Source: Verrucomicrobiota bacterium (GTDB taxonomy: Bacteria; Verrucomicrobiota; Verrucomicrobiia; Opitutales; UBA2995). Taken from it: a stretch of DNA of 64,000 nucleotides. Positions 53,141 to 63,767 of this stretch are shown one piece after another. Both the position numbers and the translations under genes were made by a program. The notes beneath the pieces are model-generated. The model was not told the origin of the DNA, ran no database searches, and saw only the letters and a list, made by a program, of their open reading frames with translations. Location: positions 1-64,000 of the forward strand of contig JAQBYJ010000004.1 of assembly GCA_027622555.1 (NCBI GenBank). Direction: 5' to 3'. The number at the start of each line of letters is the position of its first letter. Positions within the stretch are counted from its first letter, which is position 1.

Positions 53141-54253
53141 ATGAATAAACAGTTCCCCATTTATCTCTTTGTGGCCCTCGTCCTGGTGGCGGCCGCACCC
53201 TTCTCGAATGCACAACGGGCGGCAGCCGCGCAAATGCAGCCGGTATTCGATCCTGGATGGGAGAAGGATGAATTTCCGCCGAACGCGGTAAGTTACAAAA
53301 CGCCTGAAGAGATTATGGCCATTTATAAGCGCGGCGAGGCGGGGCGCACTTATGCGGAAGCGAGCGACGCTCTGTCCTTTCCCAAGCAAGCCGACGGCAT
53401 CCTGCGCATCGTGGGGACGGGCCACAGCTTTACCGCGCCCGGCTATAGAACCTTGCCCGCCATCACCCGTGCCGCTGGTTTCGAGCAGCCCCTTTCCTTG
53501 CACAATGGCGGCGGGCGCACGGGCAGCGTGAGCTACAAGTGGGAGCAGGAAAACGGCATTTTCGAATTTGACGGTAAGCCCCTGCCCAAGCTCCTGGCCG
53601 CAATTTCCAACGCGGAATGGGAGGCGATGATCTGGGGCCCCTACAGCGGTGATCGTCCGAAATTCTACACGAGCTGGATCGATTTCTGCGAACAATACAA
53701 CCCCGGCATGAAGTATTTTCTCATCGACGCCTGGCCCGCGCTCGGACAGGTCCAGATGGTCTTCAACCTCAAAGCAAACCCGGAATCTGAAGCGTTCTTC
53801 ACCGACGAAGTCTACGATCAGCTCAGCGCCCACGCGAACACTGCCTTTGCAGGCCTTGTGAAAACGCTGCGCGAAACAACCAAGGAAGTCTATATATTCC
53901 CGACACACGCCGCTATGACAGAGGCGGCCAAGCGGTTCATCCGGGGCGAACTTCCGGGCGTCGAAGGCCTGTATAAAGTGATTGGCGGAAAAGAACATTC
54001 TATCTGGGCAGACCAACGCGGCCACTTGGGCCCCGGCTTCGATCGCCTGGAGGGCTATGTCTTCTACGCCACGCTTTACGGCAAATCCCCTGAACTCATT
54101 TCAGCTCCCATCAAGTTCGACAAGACCCCAAGCTTCATGAGCTCCGACCTCGACAAAATCTTCCGCGAAATCGCCTGGAAGGCGGTAGTGGAACATCCTC
54201 TCTCCGGTGTTGCAGACAAGAACGGAAATGGCATCGGCGATCATCTGGAGTAA
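53141..54253 (+). CDS. Secreted protein of unknown function, SGNH-like N-terminus
   Basis: A 370-residue protein from ATG 53141, with a Sec signal peptide (1-24, ending SNAQ). A start at 53069 would only add a non-signal extension. The mature protein has RIVGTGHSFTAPGYRTLPAI, a G-x-G-H-S pattern like block I of SGNH hydrolases, then HNGGGRTGSVSYKW like block II, and IFPTHAAMTEAA further on. The rest is not recognised. It may be a hydrolase of the SGNH superfamily. It ends with GVADKNGNGIGDHLE, 22 bases before a truncated esterase-like frame. Confidence 0.6.
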   Translation: MNKQFPIYLFVALVLVAAAPFSNAQRAAAAQMQPVFDPGWEKDEFPPNAVSYKTPEEIMAIYKRGEAGRTYAEASDALSFPKQADGILRIVGTGHSFTAPGYRTLPAITRAAGFEQPLSLHNGGGRTGSVSYKWEQENGIFEFDGKPLPKLLAAISNAEWEAMIWGPYSGDRPKFYTSWIDFCEQYNPGMKYFLIDAWPALGQVQMVFNLKANPESEAFFTDEVYDQLSAHANTAFAGLVKTLRETTKEVYIFPTHAAMTEAAKRFIRGELPGVEGLYKVIGGKEHSIWADQRGHLGPGFDRLEGYVFYATLYGKSPELISAPIKFDKTPSFMSSDLDKIFREIAWKAVVEHPLSGVADKNGNGIGDHLE

Positions 54254-54275
54254 CTATAAGCGAGTCCACAATAGA

Positions 54276-54650
54276 ATGAAAAATATAGCTATATACAAAA
54301 ACGACTGGCGACTGTTCGTCCTGTTGATTACTTCGCTGATTTCTGTAAAGGCATCCATTGGCAATCCGCAAATTGAGGCTGCAGGATCCGGGGACGCACT
54401 CGATGCGGTTTTGGCCTACGTTGATGCCAATGGCTTACTCGAAAATGAAACGCCGGTAGTCAAAAAACAGCGCTACCTTTCCACCGTTATTTCAGCCCAG
54501 AACAGGCTAGGTCGGGAGCTCTCCCACGTGACGACTTTCTATCCCGGCAAGTTGCCCATTGGAGATGATGGCGTCCACTACAGCTCCGAGGGCTACCTCA
54601 TGCTCGGGAAAGCAACCGCTTCGGCGATCGAGGAATTTTACAAACATTAA
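54276..54650 (+). pseudogene. Truncated carbohydrate esterase (SASA-like), signal peptide plus C-terminal end
   Basis: A 124-codon frame (from ATG 54276) with a signal peptide, an RYLSTVISAQNRLGRELSHV segment, and a typical sialate O-acetylesterase/SASA-domain end: LPIGDDGVHYSSEGYLMLGKATASAIEEF with the catalytic Asp and His (D-G-x-H). The rest of the esterase domain, including the block with the catalytic serine (usually GQSN), is missing, so about two thirds of the family length (about 270-300) is gone. It could be a deletion remnant or a small inactive relative; remnant is preferred. Confidence 0.6.
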
Positions 54651-54676
54651 TCGAAGGCTCTTTTTCTGAATTTGTA

Positions 54677-55573
54677 ATGAAAAAAATCTCCTTAACCGCA
54701 TTCACGCTTTTTGTATTCACATTTACCTGTTTAGCGGCAGATAAGTCGAGTCAGGATACCTATCCCCTCGGGGTCTTCAATTTCGACTTCGCCCGACTGG
54801 GCGAGGACGCAGCCAGTCAGATTAGCGAATTGAAATCGATTGGCTATGGTGGATTGGTTCTGAATTTAACGAATCCAAAAGAACTTAAGACGCTGGAGCG
54901 GTATCAATCGGTAGTCGGCGATGACGCATTTGAGGTATACGCAGGCTATGTCGTCATTGCTTTCGAAAAGGACATCGCTGCGCAAAATGCGTACCTTGAT
55001 AATGTAATTAAGGCCCTTAAGAAATCGGACGCAAAGCTGTGGGTTATCCTGCGAGTACGGGGCGGGCAAAAAGTCGAAGGCAAGCAGGCCTTAGACTTCC
55101 TGCGCTCGTTGGCAGAACGCACCAAAGCGGGAGGGGTCGAGCTGGTTATCTATCCACATTGGTCCGGCGGCGATCCCCGCAACGTCTGCCTCATCGAATC
55201 AGCGGAGGATGCCATACCGTTTGTTGAAGCAGTAGATAGCGACAACCTTTTCATTTCGCTCCATCTCTGTCATGAAATCAAGGCTGGCAATGGACACCGG
55301 CTCAATGAAGTGGCGGCAAATATCAAGCCCTGGCTTCGACTGCCTTCGATCAACGGCGCCGACATAGATGCGGTGAATGAGGCGGAAGGATGGAAACGCG
55401 GTATCCAGCCTTTGACCCAGGGCGATTACGATTCGTCTCAGTTGCTGGAAGCCCTGAAATCAATCGGATATAAAGGACCGGTAATCTTGCATACCTGGGG
55501 CCTCCAGAAAGCGGCTGCGGATCATCATCAAACGTCGTTCAAGCGATTCCAGGAAATGGTGGATGCGCTTTAA
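54677..55573 (+). CDS. Exported sugar phosphate isomerase/epimerase-like TIM barrel
   Basis: A 298-residue protein with a Sec signal peptide (1-20, ending CLA) and an AP-endonuclease-2-like barrel: FDFARLGEDAASQISELKSIGYGGL at the start, YAGYVVIAFEKD, VELVIYPHWSGGDP (about 154-167), LHLCHEIKAGNG with candidate metal-binding His and Glu, and GYKGPVILHTWG near the end. It is a paralogue of the Tat-exported isomerase at 34.5 kb. A fragment of a related gene is at 59.9 kb. Substrate unknown. Confidence 0.82.
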   Translation: MKKISLTAFTLFVFTFTCLAADKSSQDTYPLGVFNFDFARLGEDAASQISELKSIGYGGLVLNLTNPKELKTLERYQSVVGDDAFEVYAGYVVIAFEKDIAAQNAYLDNVIKALKKSDAKLWVILRVRGGQKVEGKQALDFLRSLAERTKAGGVELVIYPHWSGGDPRNVCLIESAEDAIPFVEAVDSDNLFISLHLCHEIKAGNGHRLNEVAANIKPWLRLPSINGADIDAVNEAEGWKRGIQPLTQGDYDSSQLLEALKSIGYKGPVILHTWGLQKAAADHHQTSFKRFQEMVDAL

Positions 55574-55641
55574 AGCTTTTATGCGGGCGCGTTCCTTGCG
55601 CCTTGATGTTCTCTTAATTGTATCGGAGCATTATTAAAATT

Positions 55642-58416
55642 ATGAGGATACCCCGCCGACTGATTTTTGCTGCCTTTATAGTAGGGCAAAGTCTGTTCGC
55701 GGCAGAGGGCGCCAGCGATCCCAATCAAACTGCCGGAGTCAGCTTCGAGCAAGACATCGCTCCGATTCTTGAAGCTAAGTGCCTGGGATGTCACAACCCG
55801 AACCAGCTGAAGGGCGATTTTTCCATGGCTACCCTCGAAGAAATTCAGGCGGCCAGTGAGGAGTACGTGGTTCCAGGAAACGCGGCTGACAGCATGCTCT
55901 ATTGGATTACCTTGCCTCTGGACGAAGGGGAAGCGCCTGAAATGCCAGAGGAGGGAGACGCATTGACCGAAGAGGAAACGAAGAAGCTGGCTGCCTGGAT
56001 CGATGCAGGAGCGGAGTGGCCCGAAGGCCTGGTTCTCAAAGAAGCATCGAAGGCGGATGAAAACTGGTGGTCATTTCAACCGGTTTCCGAAACTGAGCTT
56101 GATTCGATTGATGCATTTATCGAAGCGGAGCTCAGGGAAGAAGGATTGGTGATGAATCCTGAGTCAGGCAGGCGCACGGTGATTCGGCGAGTGACATTGG
56201 ACCTGACCGGCTTGCCGCCGACTCCGGAGGAAGTGGAGACATTTATAAACGATCCTGATCCACGTGCTTATGAAAAACTGATTGATAGCTTGCTGGCATC
56301 ACCCCGCTATGGTGAGCGCTGGGCGCAGCACTGGTTGGATGTCATTCGTTGGGCGGAAACCGTGGGTTTCGAAACCAATATCCAGCGACCCAATGCATGG
56401 CCTTACCGAGACTGGGTGATTGAATCCCTCAACGGAGACCTGCCCTATGATCGTTTCATTTTTGAACAGCTCGCCGGTGACACGGTGGGCGAAGACGCTG
56501 CGCTGGGTTTCCTGGTTGCCGGTCCGGCAAATCTTCCTCCCCAAGTCGGTCGGGACGAGGCCGCCATGCGGGGCGCCAGGCAGGACGAGCTAGACGAAGT
56601 GGTCCGTACTGTTGGTCAGGCTTTTCTGGGAGTCACCATCGGTTGCGCTCGGTGCCACGATCACAAATTTGATCCCATCCTGCAAAGTGATTACTATTCG
56701 ATGCAGGCGATCTTCGCCGGACTCGCCTACGGTGAGCGACGCCATCGTGGACCAGAAAATGATGCTTGGACCTCCGATATTCCCAGAGCAAGAGAACAAT
56801 TGGAAACGACCCAAGTGGAACTTGAAGCGTTGCGTAAGAAATATGGCTTGCGCAAAGCGATAGAGGACGTCCACACGGATTCCATTCTACCTGTTAGAGC
56901 TCAGGCCATTCGTATGCGGATAGAGGCAACAGGTAATGGAAAGGAGGCTTCGCTTTATGAATTCGAAGTTTGGTCAACGAAGGAAGGAAACATCGAATCC
57001 ACCAATGTCGCCCTGGCTGAGAAGGGTGCTCAACCATCGGCTTCCAGTTTTGCATTGGCTAATCAATCGCGCCACTTCGACAATTTGGTCGACGGCTCGA
57101 TTGACAAGCGTCAGGCCTTTCCCTGGGTTTCGAAGGAAACCGGTCCGGCTTGGATCCGTGTAGATTTTGCTGAATCCGCCACGATCGACCGGATTATTTG
57201 GCATCGCGGGAGTAGCATACCTGCGGCCTACGTCATTGAAGTGCTTCCTCCCGATTCGGATAAATGGCACGAGGTCGCACACACGCGAGACCGTCTTCTC
57301 AGAAGCGACGACACGCGCAAGGCTGATGCAGTCCATTTTGAGTCACTCGATCAGGAGGAAACGCAACTGATTGTCAGAAAAACGGCGGCTCTTCGCTCTG
57401 CGGAAAGAGAGCTAGCCCGTCTATCGGCTGGTCCCCGGGTATACGCGGCAAGCTTCACCGAGAATCCGGAAGCCACCTACCTGCTTCGGCGTGGGGATTC
57501 CATGCAACGACTGAACGAGGTTCTCCCCGACATTCCCAAAGTTCTTGGAGAACTTGCTATCGCCGCGGATGTGCCCGAAGCCGAACGTCGCCTTGCACTG
57601 GCGAACCATCTGACCCAACCCAATCACCCGCTTACAGCGCGGGTCCTGGTTAATCGTGTCTGGCAACACCACTTCGGTACCGGTCTTGTCGAAACGTCTT
57701 CAGATTTCGGGTACATGGGGGCGGCGCCTTCTCATCCAGCGCTTCTCGACTGGCTTGCGGGAACCTTTGTCGCCGAGGGTTGGTCGCTCAAAAAACTCCA
57801 CCGGCTTATTCTTAGTTCGAAGACGTTTCGGCAATCCAGTTCACCGCAGACGGAGGCCCTGTCGGTGGACGCTGACTCGCGACTGTTGTGGCGGTTTCCG
57901 CCACGGCGTTTGGAAGCCGAAGCTCTGCGTGACTCGATCCTGAGTGTGAGCGGAAAATTGAATTTTGAGATGGGTGGGCAAGGATTCGATTTTTTCAATC
58001 AACGCGGCGGACTCTCGGACTACCTGCCGAAGGAAACCTTCGATGAGAGTGGTTGGCGGCGTATGATATACGCCCACAAGGTTCGCATGATATCGGTCGA
58101 TATTTTCGGAGCCTTCGATTGTCCCGAGGCCGGACAAATGAAACCAAACCGCACTCGCTCCATCACGCCCGTGCAATCACTTGGGTTGCTTAATAGCCCA
58201 TTTGTTAATCGTCAAGCTGCGTACTTTGCCGAGCGCCTTTATCAGGAAGTTGGCGACAACCTTGACGCTCAAATAGATCGAGCATTTTCACTAGCCCTTT
58301 CCCGACCTCCTTCACTCAACGAACGTCAGCAGCTGATTGCCTTGGCTGAAGATCATGGTCTCGAGCAGGTTTGCCGTGCCATTTTCAACACCAGTGAATT
58401 TGCTTTTCTTCAATGA
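55642..58416 (+). CDS. PSCyt1-DUF1549-DUF1553 (PSD1) protein with discoidin-like insert
   Basis: A 924-residue exported protein from ATG 55642 with a signal peptide. The N-terminal PSCyt1 cytochrome domain (about 40-125) has the heme motif CLGCH in [19 protein letters not shown]. The PSCyt2/DUF1549 domain follows (about 170-370) with [15 protein letters not shown] and a second CxxCH in [13 protein letters not shown] region at about 435-570 ([32 protein letters not shown]) resembles an F5/8 discoidin fold and could bind sugars. The PSD1/DUF1553 domain (about 640-900) ends it. It is coupled by an ATGA overlap to a DUF1501 gene. Confidence 0.9.
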   Translation: MRIPRRLIFAAFIVGQSLFAAEGASDPNQTAGVSFEQDIAPILEAKCLGCHNPNQLKGDFSMATLEEIQAASEEYVVPGNAADSMLYWITLPLDEGEAPEMPEEGDALTEEETKKLAAWIDAGAEWPEGLVLKEASKADENWWSFQPVSETELDSIDAFIEAELREEGLVMNPESGRRTVIRRVTLDLTGLPPTPEEVETFINDPDPRAYEKLIDSLLASPRYGERWAQHWLDVIRWAETVGFETNIQRPNAWPYRDWVIESLNGDLPYDRFIFEQLAGDTVGEDAALGFLVAGPANLPPQVGRDEAAMRGARQDELDEVVRTVGQAFLGVTIGCARCHDHKFDPILQSDYYSMQAIFAGLAYGERRHRGPENDAWTSDIPRAREQLETTQVELEALRKKYGLRKAIEDVHTDSILPVRAQAIRMRIEATGNGKEASLYEFEVWSTKEGNIESTNVALAEKGAQPSASSFALANQSRHFDNLVDGSIDKRQAFPWVSKETGPAWIRVDFAESATIDRIIWHRGSSIPAAYVIEVLPPDSDKWHEVAHTRDRLLRSDDTRKADAVHFESLDQEETQLIVRKTAALRSAERELARLSAGPRVYAASFTENPEATYLLRRGDSMQRLNEVLPDIPKVLGELAIAADVPEAERRLALANHLTQPNHPLTARVLVNRVWQHHFGTGLVETSSDFGYMGAAPSHPALLDWLAGTFVAEGWSLKKLHRLILSSKTFRQSSSPQTEALSVDADSRLLWRFPPRRLEAEALRDSILSVSGKLNFEMGGQGFDFFNQRGGLSDYLPKETFDESGWRRMIYAHKVRMISVDIFGAFDCPEAGQMKPNRTRSITPVQSLGLLNSPFVNRQAAYFAERLYQEVGDNLDAQIDRAFSLALSRPPSLNERQQLIALAEDHGLEQVCRAIFNTSEFAFLQ

Positions 58417-59870
58417 AACACTTTACCAAACAAGCCCGACCTCTTCTTGATCGCCGAAAATTTCTATCCGGCGCCGTCCAAGGCCTTGCCGGTATCGCTC
58501 TCACGACTTTGTTGGCTGAAGAGCGCGCCCGTGCGGCTTCGCCGATCATAGACCCAACACAGCCCTTCGCCTCCCGCAATCCGCATTTCAAGCCCAAGGC
58601 GAAGAACGTGATTGTCGTCTTTTGCTCCGGTGCGCTGAGCCATATCGATACTTTCGATTTCAAGCCTGAGCTTATTCGCCACCACGGTAAGCCCCTGCCA
58701 GGTAACGAAAAACTCGTATCCTTCCAGGGGCCGAATGGAAACCTTACTCAGCCGCTTTGGAAATTTCGCCCCCGTGGTCAGTCGGGCAAGATGGTTTCCG
58801 ATCTTGTTCCGCATATCGGCGATATGGCCGACGAGTTGTGTTTCATTCACTCTCTGACAAATACATCGAACACCCACGGCCCTGCGGAAAATCTCATGAA
58901 CACGGGTTTCACCTTTGACGGGTTCCCAAGCATGGGAGCCTGGGTGAACTTTGCGCTAGGTACTGAAAATCAGGACCTGCCAGCTTTTGTGGCCATTGAG
59001 GATCCTCGTGGAAATCCACAGTCCGGTCCCAATAACTGGGCCAGTGGTTTTCTTCCTCCGGCCTTTCAGGGTACGCCCTTCAGCAGCACAAAACCGATTC
59101 GTTATCTCAATCGGCCAACCACAATCAGCTCTGCCTCGGACGAAGCGACGCGGAAGGCCATTGGCTTTCTTGACGAGCAAAACGCACTTAACTACCCCGG
59201 TGACTCAGAATTGGCTGCCCGGATATCCAGCTACGAACTGGCTGCCCGCATGCAGCTATCCGTTCCCGAAGCGGTGGATCTTAAGTCTGAGCCAGAATAC
59301 ATCCGAAAGCTCTACGGAGCGGACAGTTCCAATCAACTCAAAGCCGACTTCGCCAATAACTGCATTCTCGCTCGTCGCCTAATCGAACGCGGCGTTCGCT
59401 TCGTTCAACTTTTCAACGGTGCCTATGCGTCAGGGGGAGAACTGAATTGGGATGGTCATAGTGAGCTCAAGGATCAGTATGACGTGCACGGAGAGATCCT
59501 CGATCAACCGGTTGCAGGACTGCTCAAGGACCTGAAGCAACGGGGTCTCCTGCAAGACACCTTGGTCGTCTTTGCGACTGAGTTCGGACGTATGCCAATG
59601 TTCCAAATGGGTACCTACGGGCGCGACCACAATCCTTACGGTTTCACGTGTTGGATGGCTGGCGCAGGGGTGAAGCCAGGCGTTTCCTATGGCGCTACCG
59701 ACGAATTCGGTTTCAAAGCCACAGAAAATATCTGCACCCCTCACGACTTTCACGCGACCATCCTCCATCTCCTCGGTCTGGATCACGAGAAACTTACTTT
59801 CTATCACAATGGAATCGAGCGCCGTTTGACCAATGTTCATGGTCATGTGATTCGAGATATACTGTCATGA
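58413..59870 (+). CDS. DUF1501 secreted protein
   Basis: A 485-residue protein with an N-terminal leader ([20 protein letters not shown]) of twin-arginine type. DUF1501 blocks are complete: [89 protein letters not shown]. It overlaps the DUF1549/DUF1553 gene by four bases, the standard PVC pair. It is a paralogue of the protein at 17.9-19.3 kb. Confidence 0.9.
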   Translation: MKHFTKQARPLLDRRKFLSGAVQGLAGIALTTLLAEERARAASPIIDPTQPFASRNPHFKPKAKNVIVVFCSGALSHIDTFDFKPELIRHHGKPLPGNEKLVSFQGPNGNLTQPLWKFRPRGQSGKMVSDLVPHIGDMADELCFIHSLTNTSNTHGPAENLMNTGFTFDGFPSMGAWVNFALGTENQDLPAFVAIEDPRGNPQSGPNNWASGFLPPAFQGTPFSSTKPIRYLNRPTTISSASDEATRKAIGFLDEQNALNYPGDSELAARISSYELAARMQLSVPEAVDLKSEPEYIRKLYGADSSNQLKADFANNCILARRLIERGVRFVQLFNGAYASGGELNWDGHSELKDQYDVHGEILDQPVAGLLKDLKQRGLLQDTLVVFATEFGRMPMFQMGTYGRDHNPYGFTCWMAGAGVKPGVSYGATDEFGFKATENICTPHDFHATILHLLGLDHEKLTFYHNGIERRLTNVHGHVIRDILS

Positions 59871-59893
59871 ATTGCCGGCGGGTAACGGGGGCG

Positions 59894-60040
59894 ATTTGAC
59901 GAAGTCGCGGTCAAGATCAAACCCTGGATCCGACTACCTTCGATCAACAGTGTCGATGTCGGTTCAGTGAATGGGTTGAATAAATTGCAACGCGGCATAC
60001 ATATACAGCCGTTGGCTTCGGGAAATTACGATTCATCCCG
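59894..60040 (+). pseudogene. Fragment of an exported isomerase gene
   Basis: A frame of about 49 codons reads FDEVAVKIKPWIRLPSINSV, then RGIHIQPLASGNYDSS. This lines up with LNEVAANIKPWLRLPSINGA and RGIQPLTQGDYDSS in the isomerase at 54677-55573 (about residues 211-256). It has no start and no barrel, so it is a gene remnant between the DUF1501 gene and the convergent sulfatase. Confidence 0.8.
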
Positions 60041-60051
60041 GTCTCCGGACC

Positions 60052-61473
60052 TCATCGGTTCGAACCTTTTTCGAATTCCGCATAGAGTGGCGTACCCGAT
60101 CCACTACTACCGGGAGGTATGGCGGCGTTGTGTTTGGGGATCCATCGGCCGAGGTCCCGGATAAGAGCACGATGTTCCGGGCGGGCCGCAAGGTTCACGC
60201 GTTCGCGCTGGTCGTTGCGATGATCGTACAATTCCTCCGAGCCATCGTCATAGCGAATGTAACGCCAATGTTCTGAGCGGATACTGTGGTTATTGGGTCC
60301 AAACGTGGTTATGGCTGGACGCTCCCAGACAGCATTGGGTCTGGTTAGTAAGGGCCTCAAGCTGACTCCATCCAGACCTTCTTTTGCCGGAAGCGAACAG
60401 AGATCCACCAGGGTGGGATAGATGTCGATGAGACCCACTGGCCTGGATAACGCTTGGTCCGTGAGCAGGCCCGGCCCGGCGATCATCATGGGGACGCGGG
60501 TTGATTCCTCCCAAAGCGTTCGCTTGGCCCAGTGCATTTTTTCACCCAGGTGAAAGCCGTGATCACTCCAGAGCACAATGAGAGTGTTGTCCCGCGCTCC
60601 ACTTTGCTCCAGGCCGTCCAGCACTGTGCCCACGCAATGGTCGACAAAAGAAATACAGGCCAGGTACGACTGCACCAGTGGTTTCCATTCATTGGCTCCC
60701 ACAACCCAGTCATGCTTGGGTGCGACGTGACCCCAGGTCAGTTCTTTGGCATACTCGGAAAGCTGGTCACGATCAGTAGCCAGGACCTCCGGCATTTCAA
60801 GCGTTTCAGGAGGATAGAGATCGAACCATTTCTGTGGCACATAAAGCGGGACGTGCGGATTGGAAAAACCGATGGCCATAAAGAAAGGCTGATCTTCATC
60901 CGCCAGCTCTTTCAATCGATTGGCTCCCCAAAGCGCGGTCTGAAAATCCTGCGTGTCCTCATCTTTATCAAACCAGGGTCCCCAGTCCCAGGCTCTATTT
61001 GTGTTCGAGCTCAATTGCTTTTTCGGCCTGGGCACGGGCAAGGTGGCGGACACGATTTCGTCAAAGGAATTTTTCTCTTCTTGCAGAGATTGCCCATGAA
61101 AGATCTTCCCCCGGGTTGTGAGGTAATAGCCCTGTTGTTTGAAATACTGAAACATCGTTTCCGCATCGCCATTTTCGGAAGCCCCTCTCAATCCGGGTTG
61201 CAGAAAATAGATCCCGGTGTTCGAAGGAAGTAGCCCCGAGATCATGCTGACCCGGGCCGGATTACAAATTGGTGCCTGGCAATGGGCGTTGGTGAAAAGC
61301 GTTCCGCGCTCCGCGAGCTGATCCATGTTTGGAGTCTTAGCCTGAGGGTGTCCTCCATAGGCACCGGTCCAGTCGTTCAGATCGTCGATGGCAATGAACA
61401 ATACGTTCAATGGCTTGGCTTGAATGGATAAAAAAAGAAATAGCAGGGTAGCTAGAATGATTAAACTTCTCAT
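60052..61473 (-). CDS. Sulfatase (iduronate-2-sulfatase-like)
   Basis: A 473-residue exported enzyme with a signal peptide (1-19, ending IQA). The first metal-binding block is VLFIAIDDLNDW. The active-site motif is CNPAR in CQAPICNPARVSMISG (about 65-80), where Cys becomes formylglycine. Next are GKIFHGQ (about 122-128), GFSNPHVPLYVP and WSDHGFHLGEKMHW. The type is that of iduronate-2-sulfatase and choline-sulfatase relatives that remove sulfate from glycans. It would need the formylglycine-generating enzyme, not seen here. It ends about 12 bases from the isomerase fragment. Confidence 0.93.
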   Translation of the reverse strand: MRSLIILATLLFLFLSIQAKPLNVLFIAIDDLNDWTGAYGGHPQAKTPNMDQLAERGTLFTNAHCQAPICNPARVSMISGLLPSNTGIYFLQPGLRGASENGDAETMFQYFKQQGYYLTTRGKIFHGQSLQEEKNSFDEIVSATLPVPRPKKQLSSNTNRAWDWGPWFDKDEDTQDFQTALWGANRLKELADEDQPFFMAIGFSNPHVPLYVPQKWFDLYPPETLEMPEVLATDRDQLSEYAKELTWGHVAPKHDWVVGANEWKPLVQSYLACISFVDHCVGTVLDGLEQSGARDNTLIVLWSDHGFHLGEKMHWAKRTLWEESTRVPMMIAGPGLLTDQALSRPVGLIDIYPTLVDLCSLPAKEGLDGVSLRPLLTRPNAVWERPAITTFGPNNHSIRSEHWRYIRYDDGSEELYDHRNDQRERVNLAARPEHRALIRDLGRWIPKHNAAIPPGSSGSGTPLYAEFEKGSNR

Positions 61474-62017
61474 ATAAAAGTGAACCTTACAGGACAGATT
61501 AGAATGTACACAATCTCAACCTCTCATCATCCCTTTTGCTGGGTGTAATTTTCCCTGCACCCGAAATAGGTTGGGCGACTGCGTCCTCGCAGTGCCGCTG
61601 ATTAGGCCCCACCTAGATGGGTCCATGGAGGTACAGTTTGATTTCTCCCTAAAGGGGTGTGATTTCGACCTGCCCTTCGACCCCGTGTAGTCCTTTGTCT
61701 CCCGTATCACTGCACTGGGTATGGTAATGAAGAGTGCCCAAAATAGGAGAGGCGTAGCGCACCTTCCACTGCTCTCCACCCGCCCAGAAAGCGGGCACGA
61801 TCCTTTGCGTTGGACAAAACTTTTCTTCAATCCACCAGACCGATTTAGATTAAAGTCAGCACAGCTTCTGGCAAGCTACATTCCGCCAAACGCGCAATAA
61901 ATTCAGTGACGATTCGATTTCTGAATTTTGGGTTAGCATCCGTCCCACATTTTTCTTTAATAACAACCTTCTTGGCGATCGATGAACTTTTTCGATAAAT
62001 CTCAACGGTTATAAATT
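61474..62017. other. Divergent intergenic region
   Basis: The space between the sulfatase (minus) and the second symporter (plus) contains their promoters and the repeat half at 61569-61597. A 104-codon minus-strand frame shows no domain. Confidence 0.45.
61569..61597. repeat. Single arm of the REP-like repeat
   Basis: GGTTGGGCGACTGCG followed by TCCTCGCAGTGCCG matches the right arm of the doublet at 28271-28342 almost base for base. No partner arm is adjacent. Confidence 0.6.
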
Positions 62018-63736
62018 ATGTTTGGTCTTCACATCGTGGATATCGCAGCAATTGCGCTTTATTTCCTGGGCATCACTTCCCTCGGAATATGGTCAGCCAA
62101 GGGAGTTAAATCACTATCGGAATTTGTGATGCCCAGGAAGTTCGGCAAACTCATGATGATGATGCACAGCTTCGGCACCGGCACTCATTCGGATCAGGCG
62201 GTGAGCGTGGCATCAAAGACTTTCACTAGTGGATTGTCGGGCATCTGGTATCAATGGATGTGGTTGTTCGCCACTCCGTTTTACTGGCTGATTGCGCCGA
62301 TGATGCGCCGCTTCCGAGCGATGACTACGGCGGATGTGTTTGAAGCGCGGTATGACCAGTCTGTTTCGGTGTTGTTCGTGCTGGTCGGCTTAACGAAATT
62401 CATGATGGTGATCGGCATGATGCTGAAAGGCTCGGGAGTGATTATCGAAGCAAGTTCCGGCGGCGAGCTGCCGGAGGATTGGATGATTCTGATCATGACA
62501 GTGATGTTCGTAACCTACGGCTTGGCGGGAGGCTTGAGCGCAGCGATCGTAACGGATTTTGTGCAAGGTCTTTTAACGATTTTGTTTTCGTTCATTTTGT
62601 TGCCTGTGGTGCTCAATGCAGTAGGCGGCTTGTCCGGTCTGAGAACTGCGCTGCCGGAAGTAACGGGCCGGGACGACATGCTCTCATTGGTAGCACCGGG
62701 CGAAATCGGCGTATTTTTCATCCTGGTGATCGCGACAAACAGTCTGCTTGGCGTGGTCGTGCAACCACACAACATGGGAACTTGCGCCGCCGGGAAATCG
62801 GAGATTGAAGGAGCCGTTGGGTTCATGGGGGGCAACATGATCAAACGGTTTTGCACGGTGGCGTGGTGCCTGACCGGGTTGGCTGCGATTGTTTATTATA
62901 AAGGGGATGTCGGGCATCCGGATCAGGTCTACGGAATGATGGCACGTGAGTTTTTGCCGATTGGAATGCTGGGAGTGTTTATCGCGGCTTTGCTGGCAAC
63001 GGTTATGGGATCGTGCGACTCGTTTATGATCGCCGCCTCCGGATTGTTTACACGAAACATTTATCAACACTGGAAGCCGGAGAAATCTCAGACCCATTAC
63101 CTTTGGGTGGCCCGTGTTTCAGCTCTGATCGTAGTAGCCGGCGGCGTCCTTTTGGCATACACCGCCGAAGGTGTTGTTAAAATGCTCGAGCAGATGTGGA
63201 AAGTAGATGCCATGATGGCAATGGCCTTCTGGCTGGGCGTGTTCTGGAGAAGAACGACGGTGGCTGGAGCCTGGGCGGCTACGTTGTCCGCGCTGCTGGT
63301 CTGGACGATTACGAGTCAAGGGTGGTTCGGACATTGGCTGGGCGGCTTTAACTGGGCGGTCGAAAGCGGGTTTATCAGAGAAAGCATACAAAACGGTATG
63401 ACGGTGCGGACGCTCTGGTTGCCTTGGCAGATGCTGGCTTATATTTCAGCCGGCTTTGCTGCAGGGATTATCGTGAGCCTGTTTTCCAAACCGGTGGCAG
63501 CGGAAAAACTGGAACGGTTTTATAATCTGCTGCGCACGCCTGTATCGCCTAACGAAATCCTTACCGAGCCTTGCCACCTGCCCGAGGACGCGAAGCCCGG
63601 GGACCGTAACGTATTTTTTCCACATAGTAGTTTTGAGATTCCGCGGCCAACCTGGCGTTCGATGAGCGGTTTTTTCATCGCGTGGCTGATGGTGGTAGGC
63701 ATTATCGGCGGCGTTTGGCTATGGGTGGCAAATTAA
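62018..63736 (+). CDS. Sodium/solute symporter family protein (second, divergent)
   Basis: A 572-residue membrane protein with about thirteen hydrophobic segments of the SSS superfamily, distinct from the protein at 0.4-2.0 kb. Visible are DIAAIALYFLGITSLGIWSAKG at the N-terminus, a long loop with DVFEARYDQSVSVLFV, and MGSCDSFMIAASGLFTRNIYQHW in place of the usual SS-x-DS signature. A polar C-terminal extension (about 500-550) ends in one more membrane segment. It has an incomplete signature serine pattern, so transport of a different or larger solute is possible. The sulfatase start follows 31 bases later, suggesting co-transcription and uptake of the desulfated product. Confidence 0.88.
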   Translation: MFGLHIVDIAAIALYFLGITSLGIWSAKGVKSLSEFVMPRKFGKLMMMMHSFGTGTHSDQAVSVASKTFTSGLSGIWYQWMWLFATPFYWLIAPMMRRFRAMTTADVFEARYDQSVSVLFVLVGLTKFMMVIGMMLKGSGVIIEASSGGELPEDWMILIMTVMFVTYGLAGGLSAAIVTDFVQGLLTILFSFILLPVVLNAVGGLSGLRTALPEVTGRDDMLSLVAPGEIGVFFILVIATNSLLGVVVQPHNMGTCAAGKSEIEGAVGFMGGNMIKRFCTVAWCLTGLAAIVYYKGDVGHPDQVYGMMAREFLPIGMLGVFIAALLATVMGSCDSFMIAASGLFTRNIYQHWKPEKSQTHYLWVARVSALIVVAGGVLLAYTAEGVVKMLEQMWKVDAMMAMAFWLGVFWRRTTVAGAWAATLSALLVWTITSQGWFGHWLGGFNWAVESGFIRESIQNGMTVRTLWLPWQMLAYISAGFAAGIIVSLFSKPVAAEKLERFYNLLRTPVSPNEILTEPCHLPEDAKPGDRNVFFPHSSFEIPRPTWRSMSGFFIAWLMVVGIIGGVWLWVAN

Positions 63737-63767
63737 CATTTTTTGGGTGAAAGAAACAGCGTTGAAC

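Noticed and set aside
53132-54025. 297-codon open frame on the minus strand
   Set aside because: Antisense to the secreted-protein gene at 53141-54253, which has a clear signal peptide; the antisense product shows no family pattern.
61516-61830. 104-codon minus-strand frame
   Set aside because: It runs through a repeat arm and lacks any recognisable domain.
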